Assembly: GCA_002862095.1 (NCBI GenBank)
Contig: PHSQ01000001.1
Location: 1,054,001 to 1,118,000, forward strand
Source: Methylocystis sp. KS32
GTDB taxonomy: Bacteria > Pseudomonadota > Alphaproteobacteria > Rhizobiales > Beijerinckiaceae
Direction of reading: 5' to 3'
Length of the DNA: 64,000 bases
In this document: piece after piece, positions 45,409 through 53,918 of the stretch
How positions within the stretch are numbered: the stretch's first letter is position 1
Layout: each line of letters opens with the position of its first letter
Made by a program: the position numbers and the translations under genes
Notes under the pieces: model-generated
Database searches by the model: none
What the model was told of the DNA's origin: nothing
Seen by the model: the letters and a program-made list of their open reading frames with translations, nothing else

Positions 45409-45987
45409 TCAGCGGGTGGCGCCAGGTTTCCAGAGCACATCTCCTTTCAGCCGGTTTGCGAATCGCGAAGCGACAAAGAGGAAATCGGACAGGCGATTAA
45501 TATAGGCCTGGGCCGTCGGTTCGACATGTTCCTCGGGCATATTGGCGAGTGTCACCACCACGCGCTCGGTCCGCCTCGCTATCGTGCGCGCCAAATGGAG
45601 ATGGGCCGCGACGGCCGTTCCTCCCGGAAGCACGAATGATTTAAGGGGCTCGAGCGAAGCGTTCAACTGATCGATCTCCTTTTCGATGCGGTCGATCTGG
45701 GACTGCACGATCGAAAGCCCGTTCCCCGTTTCGGGCGCTTTTTTCGTCGGTGTCGCCAGTTCGGCGCCAAGGTCGAATAATTCGTTCTGGATACGCTCAA
45801 GCATGGCGTCGAGGAGCTTGTCTTCCGGCTCGATGGCGAGACGCGCCAGTCCGATCGCCGCGTTTGTTTCGTCGACGGCTCCGTATGCCTCCACGCGAAT
45901 GTCGTCCTTGCGTCGGCGGGTTCCGCCGATGAGAGACGTCGCTCCCGCATCTCCCCCACGGGTATATATTTTGTCGAGACGAACCAT
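45409..45987 (-). CDS. PduO-type cob(I)alamin adenosyltransferase
   Basis: A 192-residue enzyme transferring the adenosyl group from ATP to cob(I)alamin to make coenzyme B12. The start MVRLDKIYTRGGDAGATSLIGG, then VEAYGAVDETNAAIGLAR, and the C-terminal LARTIARRTERVVVTLA are typical of the PduO/MMAB type. It would serve B12 enzymes such as methylmalonyl-CoA mutase (compare mce at 23.8 kb). It follows a small HIG1-like membrane protein gene with 27 bases between, so they are probably co-transcribed. No B12 riboswitch was recognised upstream. Confidence 0.91.
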   Translation of the reverse strand: MVRLDKIYTRGGDAGATSLIGGTRRRKDDIRVEAYGAVDETNAAIGLARLAIEPEDKLLDAMLERIQNELFDLGAELATPTKKAPETGNGLSIVQSQIDRIEKEIDQLNASLEPLKSFVLPGGTAVAAHLHLARTIARRTERVVVTLANMPEEHVEPTAQAYINRLSDFLFVASRFANRLKGDVLWKPGATR

Positions 45988-46014
45988 TTCGCTTTCCCAG
46001 CCGGCTTTGGAAGG

Positions 46015-46203
46015 TCAGTGGCGGAAGAAGAGGATGCCCATGACGATCAGCAAGGCCACGAACTGCAATCCCACCCGCCAACGCATCAGGGTTTGAGACC
46101 GTGAAGGATTGCCGCCGCGAATCATATTGGCGATTCCCGCGAGCAAGACCAAAGTCACGGCCGCCAACGCGCCAATCAGGAGAATATTAGACAACTGCGT
46201 CAT
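46015..46203 (-). CDS. HIG1-like twin transmembrane protein
   Basis: A 62-residue membrane protein with two hydrophobic helices (NILLIGALAAVTLVLLAGIANM and GLQFVALLIVMGILFF) joined by a basic loop (GGNPSRSQTLMRWRV). This matches the HIG1/twin-transmembrane type, small proteins linked in alphaproteobacteria and mitochondria to respiratory complexes. It commonly sits upstream of the PduO gene, as here. ATG 46203 has GAGG upstream; the ORF track adds 18 residues that are unlikely to be translated. Confidence 0.8.
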   Translation of the reverse strand: MTQLSNILLIGALAAVTLVLLAGIANMIRGGNPSRSQTLMRWRVGLQFVALLIVMGILFFRH

Positions 46204-46333
46204 AGAGGCGCCCTCGTTGGGGAAAATCCTCCACGTGAGTACTGCGCTGCCGCACAAGCCGCAAGATAGATTAGGAGCGAGCCGTAAAGGTTATTGCGAG
46301 GAGAATGCGCCCTAACGGATGCGGCGCAACCGT

Positions 46334-46765
46334 CTAGCCCCGATCATTCTGCATCAGGATGTCATGGAGCCGTGACTTTATCGTGCGCCAGTTCGGCGGC
46401 GGCAGACGCTCCTCCCGGCAACGACGACCGATTTCATGAACCAATTCGCTGAATTTTGGCCGCAAAGGCTTTAGGTAGAAGGCGCGGATCGCATCGTGAA
46501 TTAGAAACTCGCGCTTGGGGTCCAGAACCCGCGCGCCTTTCGGGCGTCCCACCGGACGGGTCGAAGGCGCGATGACGGCGCCGCAAGTCCGGAAAGTTTT
46601 GATCATACGGTAGGCGGTCGCGCGGCTGACGCCCAAGTCCTTCTTGAGTTCCTCAATAGCGTCCTGAGACAGTTTGCCCTCGTTGCGGCCGAGCAGAGCG
46701 CGAACCGCTGCTTCGCGCTTTTGCTGGAGCTGAACACGGGGATTGTTGATGTCTTTTTCACGCAT
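46334..46765 (-). pseudogene. Truncated Mu/TniA-like transposase, N-terminal DNA-binding part only
   Basis: A 143-residue fragment resembling the N-terminal helix-turn-helix region of Mu/TniA-type DDE transposases: a first HTH (VSRATAYRMIKTFRTCG), the linker RPVGRPKGARVLDPKREFLI, and a second HTH-like part (FSELVHEIGRRCREERLPPP). The catalytic DDE core that should follow is absent, and nothing like it occurs in the flanks. It could be a decaying relic or a stand-alone regulator derived from one. An exact TATAAT box lies 5 bases before the ATG with no ribosome site, so the message may be leaderless. Confidence 0.66.
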
Positions 46766-46770
46766 CTTTT

Positions 46771-46800
46771 ATTATACTTGCCAGATGTTATTGGTGTCGT
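46771..46800 (-). promoter_or_regulatory. Candidate sigma70 promoter, leaderless start of the transposase fragment
   Basis: Read on the minus strand, ACGACA (46800-46795) is separated by 18 bases from TATAAT (46776-46771), and the ATG begins 5 bases downstream. The exact -10 box contrasts with the usual weak promoters of this GC-rich genome. The -35 matches 4 of 6 positions. Confidence 0.5.
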
Positions 46801-47337
46801 TTGAATTCAGACGCCTTCACTCAAGAGCGGCCTGGAGGCGAAGCCGCCGCTCTCGGAAAAGCAGGTCGGTCTCTTTCCTTCGCGCCGGGCTGTTTTTTCT
46901 CATGATTTCAAAATGCAAGACAATGGCCATTTTTGTCGCCTCCCGCCTCCCGCTTCGCCGAAAGAGGGGCGGAGTCTCAATCGATCGCAATATGGGAGAT
47001 TTGCGGTGCACCGCACAATTGCTTGTAATTGCACCGTGTTCAAATATAGAAATCGTGATTGGAATAGTTCAAAAAACATATTTTGCTGCAATGAGAATGA
47101 CCAATACATGGGCTGCTACATTTTGTCGCGCCATTTAATGCGCGGCGGTTGTATCTTTGCGTCGAGGATTTCAGCAGCGCTGGCGCATGGGCCGCGCCGC
47201 GGCGTTGTTCTCGCGCGCGAAACGCGTCCGCGCACGAAAAAAATCATAATCAACTTGTTAAAAGGCGTTCTGGGGTTGCGGCGCTAGGGCGTATTAGAGG
47301 CCTGCCTCATTAACCATCGCCCTTCGCGCGCGGCCGT
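46801..47337. other. AT-rich region without recognisable genes
   Basis: Over 500 bases between the transposase fragment and yqeY have low GC compared with flanks, especially 46980-47110. A 14-base perfect palindrome TGCGGTGCACCGCA lies at 47002-47015. The ORF-track frames here (46743-47138, 46913-47287) have poor codon bias and no family. Likely a remnant of the mobile element represented by the adjacent transposase fragment. Confidence 0.5.
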
Positions 47338-47787
47338 TCAAACCGAGAGCGCCGCCTTCACGAGGGCGCTGGCTTTGGCGAAATCCATCCGCCCGGCGTA
47401 TTTGGCCTTCAAAGTCGCGACGACCTTGCCCATGTCCTTGATCGAGGCGGCGCCCGTTTCGCCAATGGCCAGTCTAACCGCCTCGGCCGCTTCGTCTTCG
47501 CTCAGTTGCTGGGGCAAATAGCTGGAAATGACGGCGATTTCGCCGCGCTCCTTCTCGGCGAGATCGGGCCGATTGTTCTTTTCGTATATTTCGAGGGACT
47601 CCTGCCGACTTTTTATCATTTTTTGGAGCAGCGCGAGAACATCGTCGTTCGTCACGGTCTTGCCGGCTCCGCGCGCCTCGATGTCCTTGTCCTTGAGAGC
47701 GGCGTTGATGAGCCTGAGCGCATCGACCTTTCGGCGGTCGCCGCTTTTCATCGCCTCCTTGAGGTCCGCAGTCATCTTTTCGCGCAT
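47338..47787 (-). CDS. GatB/YqeY domain protein
   Basis: A 149-residue soluble helical protein of the YqeY family, resembling the tail domain of the GatB amidotransferase subunit. Typical stretches are LKEAMKSGDRRKVDALRLINAALK, LAEKERGEIAVISSYLPQQLSE and DMGKVVATLKAKYAGRMD. The family binds tRNA or assists transamidation by analogy, but its role is unsettled. Divergent from carA with 79 bases between, a conserved neighbourhood in Alphaproteobacteria. Confidence 0.9.
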   Translation of the reverse strand: MREKMTADLKEAMKSGDRRKVDALRLINAALKDKDIEARGAGKTVTNDDVLALLQKMIKSRQESLEIYEKNNRPDLAEKERGEIAVISSYLPQQLSEDEAAEAVRLAIGETGAASIKDMGKVVATLKAKYAGRMDFAKASALVKAALSV

Positions 47788-47820
47788 TCCGTTTCCCCTT
47801 TGGCGACAAATATATTAGAC

Positions 47821-47852
47821 CATCACTGCGGCTCTGGCGCGCCGCAGTGATG
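47821..47852. promoter_or_regulatory. Perfect 12-bp inverted repeat between yqeY and carA
   Basis: CATCACTGCGGC (47821-47832) and GCCGCAGTGATG (47841-47852) are exact inverse complements separated by 8 bases. It lies 14 bases before the carA start and 33 bases before the yqeY start, inside the divergent promoter space. It could be an operator or an RNA hairpin in the carA leader; no T-run follows. Confidence 0.6.
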
Positions 47853-47866
47853 GGCATAGAGCGGAC

Positions 47867-49063
47867 ATGAGCGTGGATCAAGACAAAGCGGCAGGTTGGG
47901 CGGCGCCTTTGCATACCGGGGTATTGGTTCTGGCTTCCGGCGAAGTCATCGAGGGGTTTGGCGCGGGAGCCGTTGGCGAAGCGACCGGAGAAGTTTGTTT
48001 CAATACGGCGATGACCGGATATGAGGAAATTTTGACGGATCCCTCATATGCCGGGCAGATCGTGACCTTCACTTTCCCCCACATCGGCAATGTCGGCGCG
48101 AACGACGAGGACGTCGAGACCGTCGACATCGAGAGAAGCGCGGGGGCCCTCGGAGCCATCTTCGCCGCGCCCTTGAGCGCTCCCTCGAGCCATCGCGCTC
48201 AAGGACATCTCGCCGATTGGCTCGCGGCCCGGGGAATTATCGGACTCCATGGCGTCGACACGCGGGCTTTAACAGCGCTGATTCGTGAAAAGGGCATGCC
48301 CAATGCGGTCATCGCCCATTCTCCGGAGGGAAAATTCGATCTCGAAGCCCTGCGCGCCAAGGCGCGGGAGTGGCCCGGAATCGCCGGCATGGATCTCGTG
48401 CCGACGGTGGGGACGAAGCAGAGCTTCGATTGGCGGCAGACTCCATGGCGCTTGGGCGCCGGCTATGGCGAGCGCGCCGGCCCCGCGAAATTCCGGGTCG
48501 TGGCCATCGATTATGGCGTAAAACGGAACATTCTTCGCCTTCTCGCCGAGGCGGGCTGTGAAGTCGTGGTTGCTCCGGCGACGATGCCGGCGACGGAAAT
48601 CCTGGCGCTCAAGCCGGATGGGGTGTTTTTGTCGAACGGCCCGGGCGACCCAGCCGAGACCGGCAAATACGCCGTGCCTGTGATCCGCGCGTTGTTGGAA
48701 CGCATGATTCCCATGTTCGGCATTTGCCTGGGACATCAGATGATGGCGCTGGCTGTTGGCGCGAAAACCCGGAAAATGCCGCAAGGCCATCATGGAGCCA
48801 ACCATCCGGTGAAAGACTTTATGACCGGAAAGGTTGGGATTGTTTCTATGAATCATGGTTTCGCCGTCGATCGCGACAGTCTTCCAGCCAACGCGCGCGA
48901 GACTCACCGTTCGCTCTTCGATGGGTCCAACTGCGGCATCGCTCTGAACGACCGGCCCGCGTTTTCGGTGCAGCATCATCCTGAGGCTTCGCCCGGCCCC
49001 CAAGACAGCCATTATCTCTTCGCGCGTTTCGTCGAATTGATGGCGAAAGCAAAGGCAGCCTGA
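47867..49063 (+). CDS. carA: Carbamoyl-phosphate synthase small (glutaminase) chain
   Basis: A 398-residue glutaminase that supplies ammonia to CarB for carbamoyl phosphate, used for arginine and pyrimidines. The class I amidotransferase nucleophile is in MFGICLGHQMMAL (Cys), the later His/Glu in VQHHPEASPGP. The N-terminal part has GEVCFNTAMTGYEEILTDPSY. Length is normal. carB is not in the window; the next gene is transcribed in the opposite direction. The inverted repeat just upstream may regulate it. Confidence 0.95.
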   Translation: MSVDQDKAAGWAAPLHTGVLVLASGEVIEGFGAGAVGEATGEVCFNTAMTGYEEILTDPSYAGQIVTFTFPHIGNVGANDEDVETVDIERSAGALGAIFAAPLSAPSSHRAQGHLADWLAARGIIGLHGVDTRALTALIREKGMPNAVIAHSPEGKFDLEALRAKAREWPGIAGMDLVPTVGTKQSFDWRQTPWRLGAGYGERAGPAKFRVVAIDYGVKRNILRLLAEAGCEVVVAPATMPATEILALKPDGVFLSNGPGDPAETGKYAVPVIRALLERMIPMFGICLGHQMMALAVGAKTRKMPQGHHGANHPVKDFMTGKVGIVSMNHGFAVDRDSLPANARETHRSLFDGSNCGIALNDRPAFSVQHHPEASPGPQDSHYLFARFVELMAKAKAA

Positions 49064-49268
49064 GACGATCTCCAGTCAAGCAAAAGGCCGCCCAAAGGCG
49101 GTATCGCTAGTTTATCGCCGAAAATTCTCGCTGCTCCGAACGCCGAGTGGCGCAAGTAAATTCATAGGCTTGGGCAGCGTCGCGGATCCTCTCGCGACCT
49201 TGGCCGCTCCAGTCGGATCGGCGACGCCTTCCCGATAAACTTGACTGGCTTGGTCCGAGGAGCCTCGC

Positions 49269-49520
49269 CTACTTCATGTATTGGGCTCCATGCTCGGCGC
49301 AGCCGCATTTCTCGAAGCAGGCGGCAGCTTCCTGCTTGAGCTTGTCTACATTAGAGCCGTAATGCTGCTTGCCGCTGGTAAATGCGTCTTCGCATTTCTC
49401 CGAGCAGGCCGTCTGCTTGTCTGTATCGCGATCCCCTTTGTGGGTGTCGCATTCCGCGAAAGCCGCGCTAGACATGCTGACGAACATCGCAGCGGCGGCG
49501 ACAAGGGCGTAATGCTTCAT
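49269..49520 (-). CDS. Small exported protein with twin CxxxC motifs
   Basis: An 83-residue protein with a signal peptide (MKHYALVAAAAMFVSMSSAAFA). The mature 61 residues contain six cysteines: CDTH at the start, then CSEKC and CFEKCGC, that is, two CxxxC pairs spaced by 24 residues, plus several His. The pattern resembles helical hairpins held by two disulfides (as in small Tim proteins) or a metal-binding site; copper is possible in a methanotroph but not shown. No family recognised. GGAGAG precedes the ATG with good spacing. It stands alone between carA and the acyl-CoA dehydrogenase gene. Confidence 0.75.
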   Translation of the reverse strand: MKHYALVAAAAMFVSMSSAAFAECDTHKGDRDTDKQTACSEKCEDAFTSGKQHYGSNVDKLKQEAAACFEKCGCAEHGAQYMK

Positions 49521-49789
49521 CGAGTTTCTCTCCTCTGTAGTTTAATTTTACTTGTTCAAGCCGGTGCTTTAGCCCGTGCTTGGGGCCGCGACACAGACAA
49601 CCCGAAGGACTTAATTTCCGTCCGCCCGCACCTTACACGATCTCTCTAAGCTATGGCCAGTCGGTTTTAAAGTAGGACTCCTCTTGTCGCCGCGCGATTG
49701 TTGCGGATTAAACAAGCCAGTCTAAACGCTGATCGCGACCTGCCGACGCGCTACATTTGAGATGATGACGATTCGAAAGAGGAACCTCG

Positions 49790-51520
49790 ATGTCCTACCA
49801 TGCGCCGCTCGACGACATGCTTTTCTCGCTCCGGCTCGCCGCTGGCGAGGGGGCTTTCGAAAAGGGCGGCCTTTACGAGGATCTTGGCGGTGGCGTCCTC
49901 GAATCGACGCTGAGCGAGGCCGCGAAACTCGCCGCCGAGCAATTGCTGCCGCTCGACAAGATCGGCGATAGCGTGGGCGCGCGTTACTTCGACGGCCACG
50001 TAACCACCGCTCCCGGCTGGCGCGAGGCTTACGCCCAATGGATCGCCGGCGGATGGAACTCTCTCGCGGCGTCGCCGGAATATGGCGGCCTTGGCCTGCC
50101 GGGGCTGCTCGGCGCCGCCTGTATGGAAATATGGAACGGCGCGAACATGGCTTTCGCGCTTTGCCCGCTGCTCGGTCAGGGAGCGATCGAGGCGATCGAG
50201 GCGCACGCCAGCGACGCGCTGAAACAGGCTTATCTGCATAAAATTGTCTCGGGCGAGTGGACCGCGACGATGAATTTGACCGAGCCGCAGGCCGGCTCCG
50301 ATCTGTCGATGGTGCGCGCCAGCGCCGTGCGTGTGGAAGACGGCTCCTACCGCCTAAGGGGGCAAAAAATCTTCATTACTTATGGCGAGCACGATCTTTC
50401 GGACAATATCGTGCATCTGGTGCTTGCGCGCTTGCCCGCAGCCCCGGCCGGCACGCGCGGCATCTCGCTATTTTTGGTTCCCAAATTCCTCCCCGGCGAT
50501 AACGGCCGTTTTATTCGGCCGAACGATCTGCGCTGCGCCGGCATCGAGCGCAAGCTCGGCGTTCACGCCTCGCCCACCTGCACGATGATTTATGGCGACG
50601 CCGGTGGTGCAACGGCTTGGCTGGTCGGCGAGGAGCACAAGGGCCTCGCCTGCATGTTCACCATGATGAACAACGCGCGGCTGGCGGTGGGTTTGCAGGG
50701 AGTCGCGCTCGCCGAGCGGGCTGCCCAAATGGCCCATGCATACGCTCTGGAGCGCCGCCAGGGGCGCGGCGGCGCGTCCCACGGCCAAGCCGCCGCCCGC
50801 ATCGTCGAGCATCCCGATGTCAAGCGCATGGTTTTGACCATGAAAGCTTTGACGCAGGCGGCGCGAGCGATCTGCTACGAGACCGCGGTCTCGATGGATC
50901 GCGCGCGCCGCGATGGCGATCGCTGTCGCGCCCGCGAGGCGAATGAGCGCGCGGGTCTGCTCACCCCGGTGGCGAAGGCGTTTTCGACGGACATCGGCAA
51001 CGAGGTTGCGTCTCTCGGAGTGCAAATCTTCGGCGGGATGGGTTTCATCGAGGAAACAGGGGCCGCGCAACTCATGCGGGATGCGCGCATTTTGCCGATC
51101 TATGAGGGCACAAACGGCATACAGGCCGTTGATCTTGTGGGGCGAAAGCTGCGCTTCGACAACGGCGCCGCGCTCCGCCGCGAATTGGCGGATATGTGGC
51201 GCATCGTGGAAATAGGAGCCGATTTCGCAGCCATCGACGCCGTGCGTGAGGCCGTGAACGCTCTCGATGCGGCAAGCCAGTTTCTGCTCGACGCTGATCC
51301 CTCCCTGGCGCTGGCGGGAGCCACACCTTATCTTAGGCTCTTCGCTCTGGCGCGCGGCGCGACCCTGCTCCTTAAAGGCGCTCTGGCAGGAGATCGGCAG
51401 CGCGCAGCCTTGGCGCGCTTTTTTGCCGATAATATTGCGATCGCAGCGCCTTCTCTCGCTCGGACGGTCATTAAGGGCGGCCCTTCGCTGCTCGAGGCCG
51501 GCGCCATGCTCGACGCTTAG
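49790..51520 (+). CDS. Acyl-CoA dehydrogenase (FadE-like long form)
   Basis: A 576-residue FAD enzyme that introduces a trans-2 double bond into acyl-CoA. The middle domain shows WTATMNLTEPQAGSDLSMVRASA, and the C-terminal helical domain has MGFIEETGAAQLMRDARILPIYEGTNGIQA, the catalytic-base region. An additional C-terminal domain (about 465-576) marks it as the longer acyl-CoA dehydrogenase type with the PF12806-like extension. AAGAGG is upstream. Its stop codon TAG is part of the partial R2 repeat copy at 51518. Confidence 0.9.
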   Translation: MSYHAPLDDMLFSLRLAAGEGAFEKGGLYEDLGGGVLESTLSEAAKLAAEQLLPLDKIGDSVGARYFDGHVTTAPGWREAYAQWIAGGWNSLAASPEYGGLGLPGLLGAACMEIWNGANMAFALCPLLGQGAIEAIEAHASDALKQAYLHKIVSGEWTATMNLTEPQAGSDLSMVRASAVRVEDGSYRLRGQKIFITYGEHDLSDNIVHLVLARLPAAPAGTRGISLFLVPKFLPGDNGRFIRPNDLRCAGIERKLGVHASPTCTMIYGDAGGATAWLVGEEHKGLACMFTMMNNARLAVGLQGVALAERAAQMAHAYALERRQGRGGASHGQAAARIVEHPDVKRMVLTMKALTQAARAICYETAVSMDRARRDGDRCRAREANERAGLLTPVAKAFSTDIGNEVASLGVQIFGGMGFIEETGAAQLMRDARILPIYEGTNGIQAVDLVGRKLRFDNGAALRRELADMWRIVEIGADFAAIDAVREAVNALDAASQFLLDADPSLALAGATPYLRLFALARGATLLLKGALAGDRQRAALARFFADNIAIAAPSLARTVIKGGPSLLEAGAMLDA

Positions 51521-52506
51521 AGCAAAATCCGAAAAAGTTGATAGACTTTTTCGATCGGCTTGCGAATACGCAGGCTGGTCTTGTCGCCCTCGCTGGCCGA
51601 TACTTCCGGCGGAACCGCCGTCTTGCGGGCCTTGCCGGTCTTGCTCACTGTTCCGTTGATCGCCACATGCGGCTCGATCTTGCGGGCCTTCAAGTCCTCG
51701 ACAAAGTCTTCGACATCGTAGCCCTTGTCGGCCCCCAGCGTCGCGCCTTCGGGCAGGTCTGCGGTCAATTCCGTCGCCGCCTCGCGCTCCGCCGTTCCGC
51801 TCGCACGCGTCGCGGTCGCGCCGACGACGAGACCGTTACGGTTCTCCATCAGCGCATGGCCCAGATAAGCGAGCTTGCTCTCCTTGCCCTTGCCCTTGCC
51901 CTTGCGATACAGCCGCGCATCCTTGTCGGTAGTCGAGGCGTGGGTTTCGTTCCAACGCTTTTCGGTCTTGAAGTCGCGCTCGCCGTTGCGCCCCGGAGCC
52001 GGCGGCTCGCCCGAGCCGTCCTTCGGGCGAAAACTCTTCATCGACGCGAAGGCTTTCAGCATTGTTCCATCGACGGAAAAATGCTCGGCGGAGAGCAGCT
52101 TCTTCACCTGCGGCAGCGCCAGCAGCCTCGACAGGAATTCCTGTGCGATGTCCGCGTTCAGCAGACGCTCGCGGTTCTTGGAAAAGGACGAGGCGTCGAA
52201 AACCGCCTCGTCAATCGACAGTCCCACAAACCAGCGGAACAGAAGATCGAACTCCAGCCGCTCCACCAGCTGACGCTCCGAGCGCAGCGTGTAGAGCATC
52301 TGCAACAGCGTCGCCCGCAGCAGTCGCTCCGGCGGGATCGAGGGACGACCGCCCAATTTGTAGAGCGCTTCAAAACGCGCATCCATCGCGGCGAGCGAGG
52401 CGTTGACGATCTCGCGCATCGCCCGAAGCGGATGCGCCTTCGGGACCCGCGCCCCCATGTCGACATAGGAAAAAAGAGACCCGCTCGTGCGATCCGACCC
52501 GCGCAT
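51517..52506 (-). pseudogene. IS5-family (IS1182-like) transposase, 3' end truncated and fused to repeat R2
   Basis: A 329-residue reading frame. The N-terminal DUF772-like part (GRPSIPPERLLRATLLQMLY) and the DDE domain (HFSVDGTMLKAFASMKSFRP, GADKGYDVEDFVEDLK) are intact for the first two acidic residues. In intact relatives the end of the protein continues past RIRKRIEE-x-FGW, with the third acidic residue; here the frame changes after RIRKP into IEKVYQLFRILL, which is encoded by repeat R2. The catalytic end is therefore missing and transposition is unlikely. Start MRGSDRTSGSLFSY is standard. Confidence 0.85.
51518..51555 (+). repeat. Dispersed repeat R2, partial copy 1
   Basis: 38 bases, TAGAGCAAAATCCGAAAAAG then TTGATAGACTTTTTCGAT, identical or nearly so to the left end of the full copies at 54658 and 56112. 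The CGAAAAAGT/ACTTTTTCG stem with a TGATAG loop is complete and could act as a terminator between acyl-CoA dehydrogenase and transposase. It supplies the stop codon of the former and the last codons of the latter. Confidence 0.88.
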
Positions 52507-52580
52507 GAAATCCCCCCGCCGCGACCAAGCAAGAGAATCACAAATTCCCCCAGCCGGTAGTGGGTTTTTCAGCAGCCTGC
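51556..52580 (-). mobile_element. IS5/IS1182-type insertion sequence, truncated at its transposase 3' end
   Basis: One terminus is present: GGGTTTTTCAGCAGCCTGC at 52562-52580, whose complement CAGGCTGCTGAAAAACCC is a typical end of this IS group. The opposite end is missing and the element joins repeat R2 at about 51556. The outside of the right end reads TAGAGCGCTT, which resembles the inverse of an R2 terminus. The 302-base gap 52507-52808 holds this IS end and repeat R1 copy B. Confidence 0.75.
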
Positions 52581-52614
52581 TAGAGCGCTTATCGTTCGAA
52601 CGTCAGGAAATCGC

Positions 52615-52790
52615 TCGAATAAACCAGTCCGGCGGCGGGTTCGTCATTGCGAGGAACGAAGCGACGAAGCAATCCAGGGGCCGGAGGCTGGATCGTTATG
52701 AGCATTCTCGCGAGCGCGGCAAGGCGAAATGGACTGTGGCGGCTCCCTGGATTGCTTCGCTCGCAATGACGTTTTTCCGGCCGGCCCATG
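52615..52790 (-). repeat. Dispersed repeat R1, copy B (inverted relative to A and C)
   Basis: The core 52643-52771 runs from GTCATTGCGAGGAACGAAG to TTGCTTCGCTCGCAATGAC. Its reverse complement aligns with copy C through CAGTCCATTT, GCCTTGC, CTCGCGAGRATGC and CTGGATTGCTT, and the flank CCGCCGCCGG...GTTTAT is shared. It lies between the IS end and the 3' end of the exported repeat protein gene. Confidence 0.87.
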
Positions 52791-52808
52791 GCTTGCGAGG
52801 CGGTAGAA

Positions 52809-53792
52809 CTAGGGCGCGGCTTCGACAGCGGGACTCTGGGCCTGGGACGAGCTTTCATCCTTGCCGACGATTTCCACTTCCGCATCCTTGGTCGATTGGA
52901 CCTTAAATGTGTTCTGGTATGTTTTGCCGTCGTGGCGGGCGATGGCGACATATTCGCCTTCGGCGAGCACAAGGGACGGAAAAGCGCCGATCAGTTCACG
53001 AATCACGTCGCCGCCGGGCGTCAACACCGAGAACGAAGTGTTCGCAAGGGCTTCGCTCCCCGGTGAATTGACAAGTTTGAGAGTTATCGTGGCGGCGTGG
53101 TGTCTCAAAGTCGCCTCGATCAACTTACCGGCCGGAACCTTGAGATCTGCCGTCACCGTGGAGTTTGTCGCATTGCTGCCGCCTTGGGTTCCCTGGATCG
53201 TATCGAGCAGCGCCGAAACGATATGATAGGAGCCTTCGGGCAAGGCGATAGTCTCTCCTCCTCGCGCATTGGCGAGCACGAGCTTGGCTTCCGAGTTGCC
53301 GCGCTCGGGCACGTAAATCGAGATCGAAAGACGTTGCGGCGGTATCTTGGCTTCGCCAAGGACGTCGATAAGTTTCAGCCCGCCTGCATTGAGGACGACG
53401 CGCTCCGAAATCATCCGGCCGTCGATGGTGACTCTGCGGGTCGCGCCCGCCAACCCGAAAGCCGCATGAATGACATAGGTCCCATCAGGCAGGCGTATCG
53501 TCGGCGTCGCCTCATGGGACTCGGCGACAAGTTTGTGTTTGCCGTCGGGCTCGACCCGCTCGTCGAAAACGCGCCAAGCGATGCCCGATTTAACGCCTTG
53601 CTGGTCGGCGGGGGATAAAGCGGCGGCAAGATGAACGCCGCCGGCCGAGGAATTCTCTTTTTCGGCCTGGGTCGGCGCCGGCGCGTCGACCCTCGGCGCA
53701 TGTCCGCTTTTTTGGGCGATTTGCGCAAAGGCGGAGGAATTATAAGAAATCAGGGCCGCCAACAGCAGGCCCACGGTGGAAGCTCGGATCAT
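52809..53792 (-). CDS. Exported protein with three internal beta-sandwich repeats
   Basis: A 327-residue protein with a signal peptide (MIRASTVGLLLAALISYNSSAFA). Three repeats of about 80 residues follow an Ala/Pro linker, each with a similar turn: IRLPDGTYVIHAAFG, IALPEGSYHIVSALL and LVLAEGEYVAIARHDGK. The (L-x-x-G-x-Y-x-(V/I)) pattern resembles PEGA or carboxypeptidase-regulatory-like surface sandwiches. No family was identified beyond this. ATG 53792 is preferred over the longer ORF-track start. It lies 126 bases downstream of the CitE-like gene on the same strand. Confidence 0.72.
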   Translation of the reverse strand: MIRASTVGLLLAALISYNSSAFAQIAQKSGHAPRVDAPAPTQAEKENSSAGGVHLAAALSPADQQGVKSGIAWRVFDERVEPDGKHKLVAESHEATPTIRLPDGTYVIHAAFGLAGATRRVTIDGRMISERVVLNAGGLKLIDVLGEAKIPPQRLSISIYVPERGNSEAKLVLANARGGETIALPEGSYHIVSALLDTIQGTQGGSNATNSTVTADLKVPAGKLIEATLRHHAATITLKLVNSPGSEALANTSFSVLTPGGDVIRELIGAFPSLVLAEGEYVAIARHDGKTYQNTFKVQSTKDAEVEIVGKDESSSQAQSPAVEAAP

Positions 53793-53918
53793 GGTCTGAG
53801 GTATGACGCAAATTGGGGCGATTTGTCGACACAGCCACTGGAGCATGTCCTTAAAAAAGCAGAGCGACTAAGATCGGGACAGGCTCCAACTCCTTGCACT
53901 GGAGCGTTTCCTTGTTGA

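Noticed and set aside
46743-47287. Small ORFs (131 and 124 residues) in the AT-rich gap
   Set aside because: Poor codon bias, no ribosome site, no family; treated as remnant sequence.
49521-49789. Possible tRNA T-loop (TTGTTCAAGCC) near 49551
   Set aside because: No matching acceptor, D or anticodon arms could be paired around it.
51538-52560. 340-residue ORF antisense to the IS5-type transposase
   Set aside because: Common artefact opposite transposases; transposase motifs are on the minus strand.
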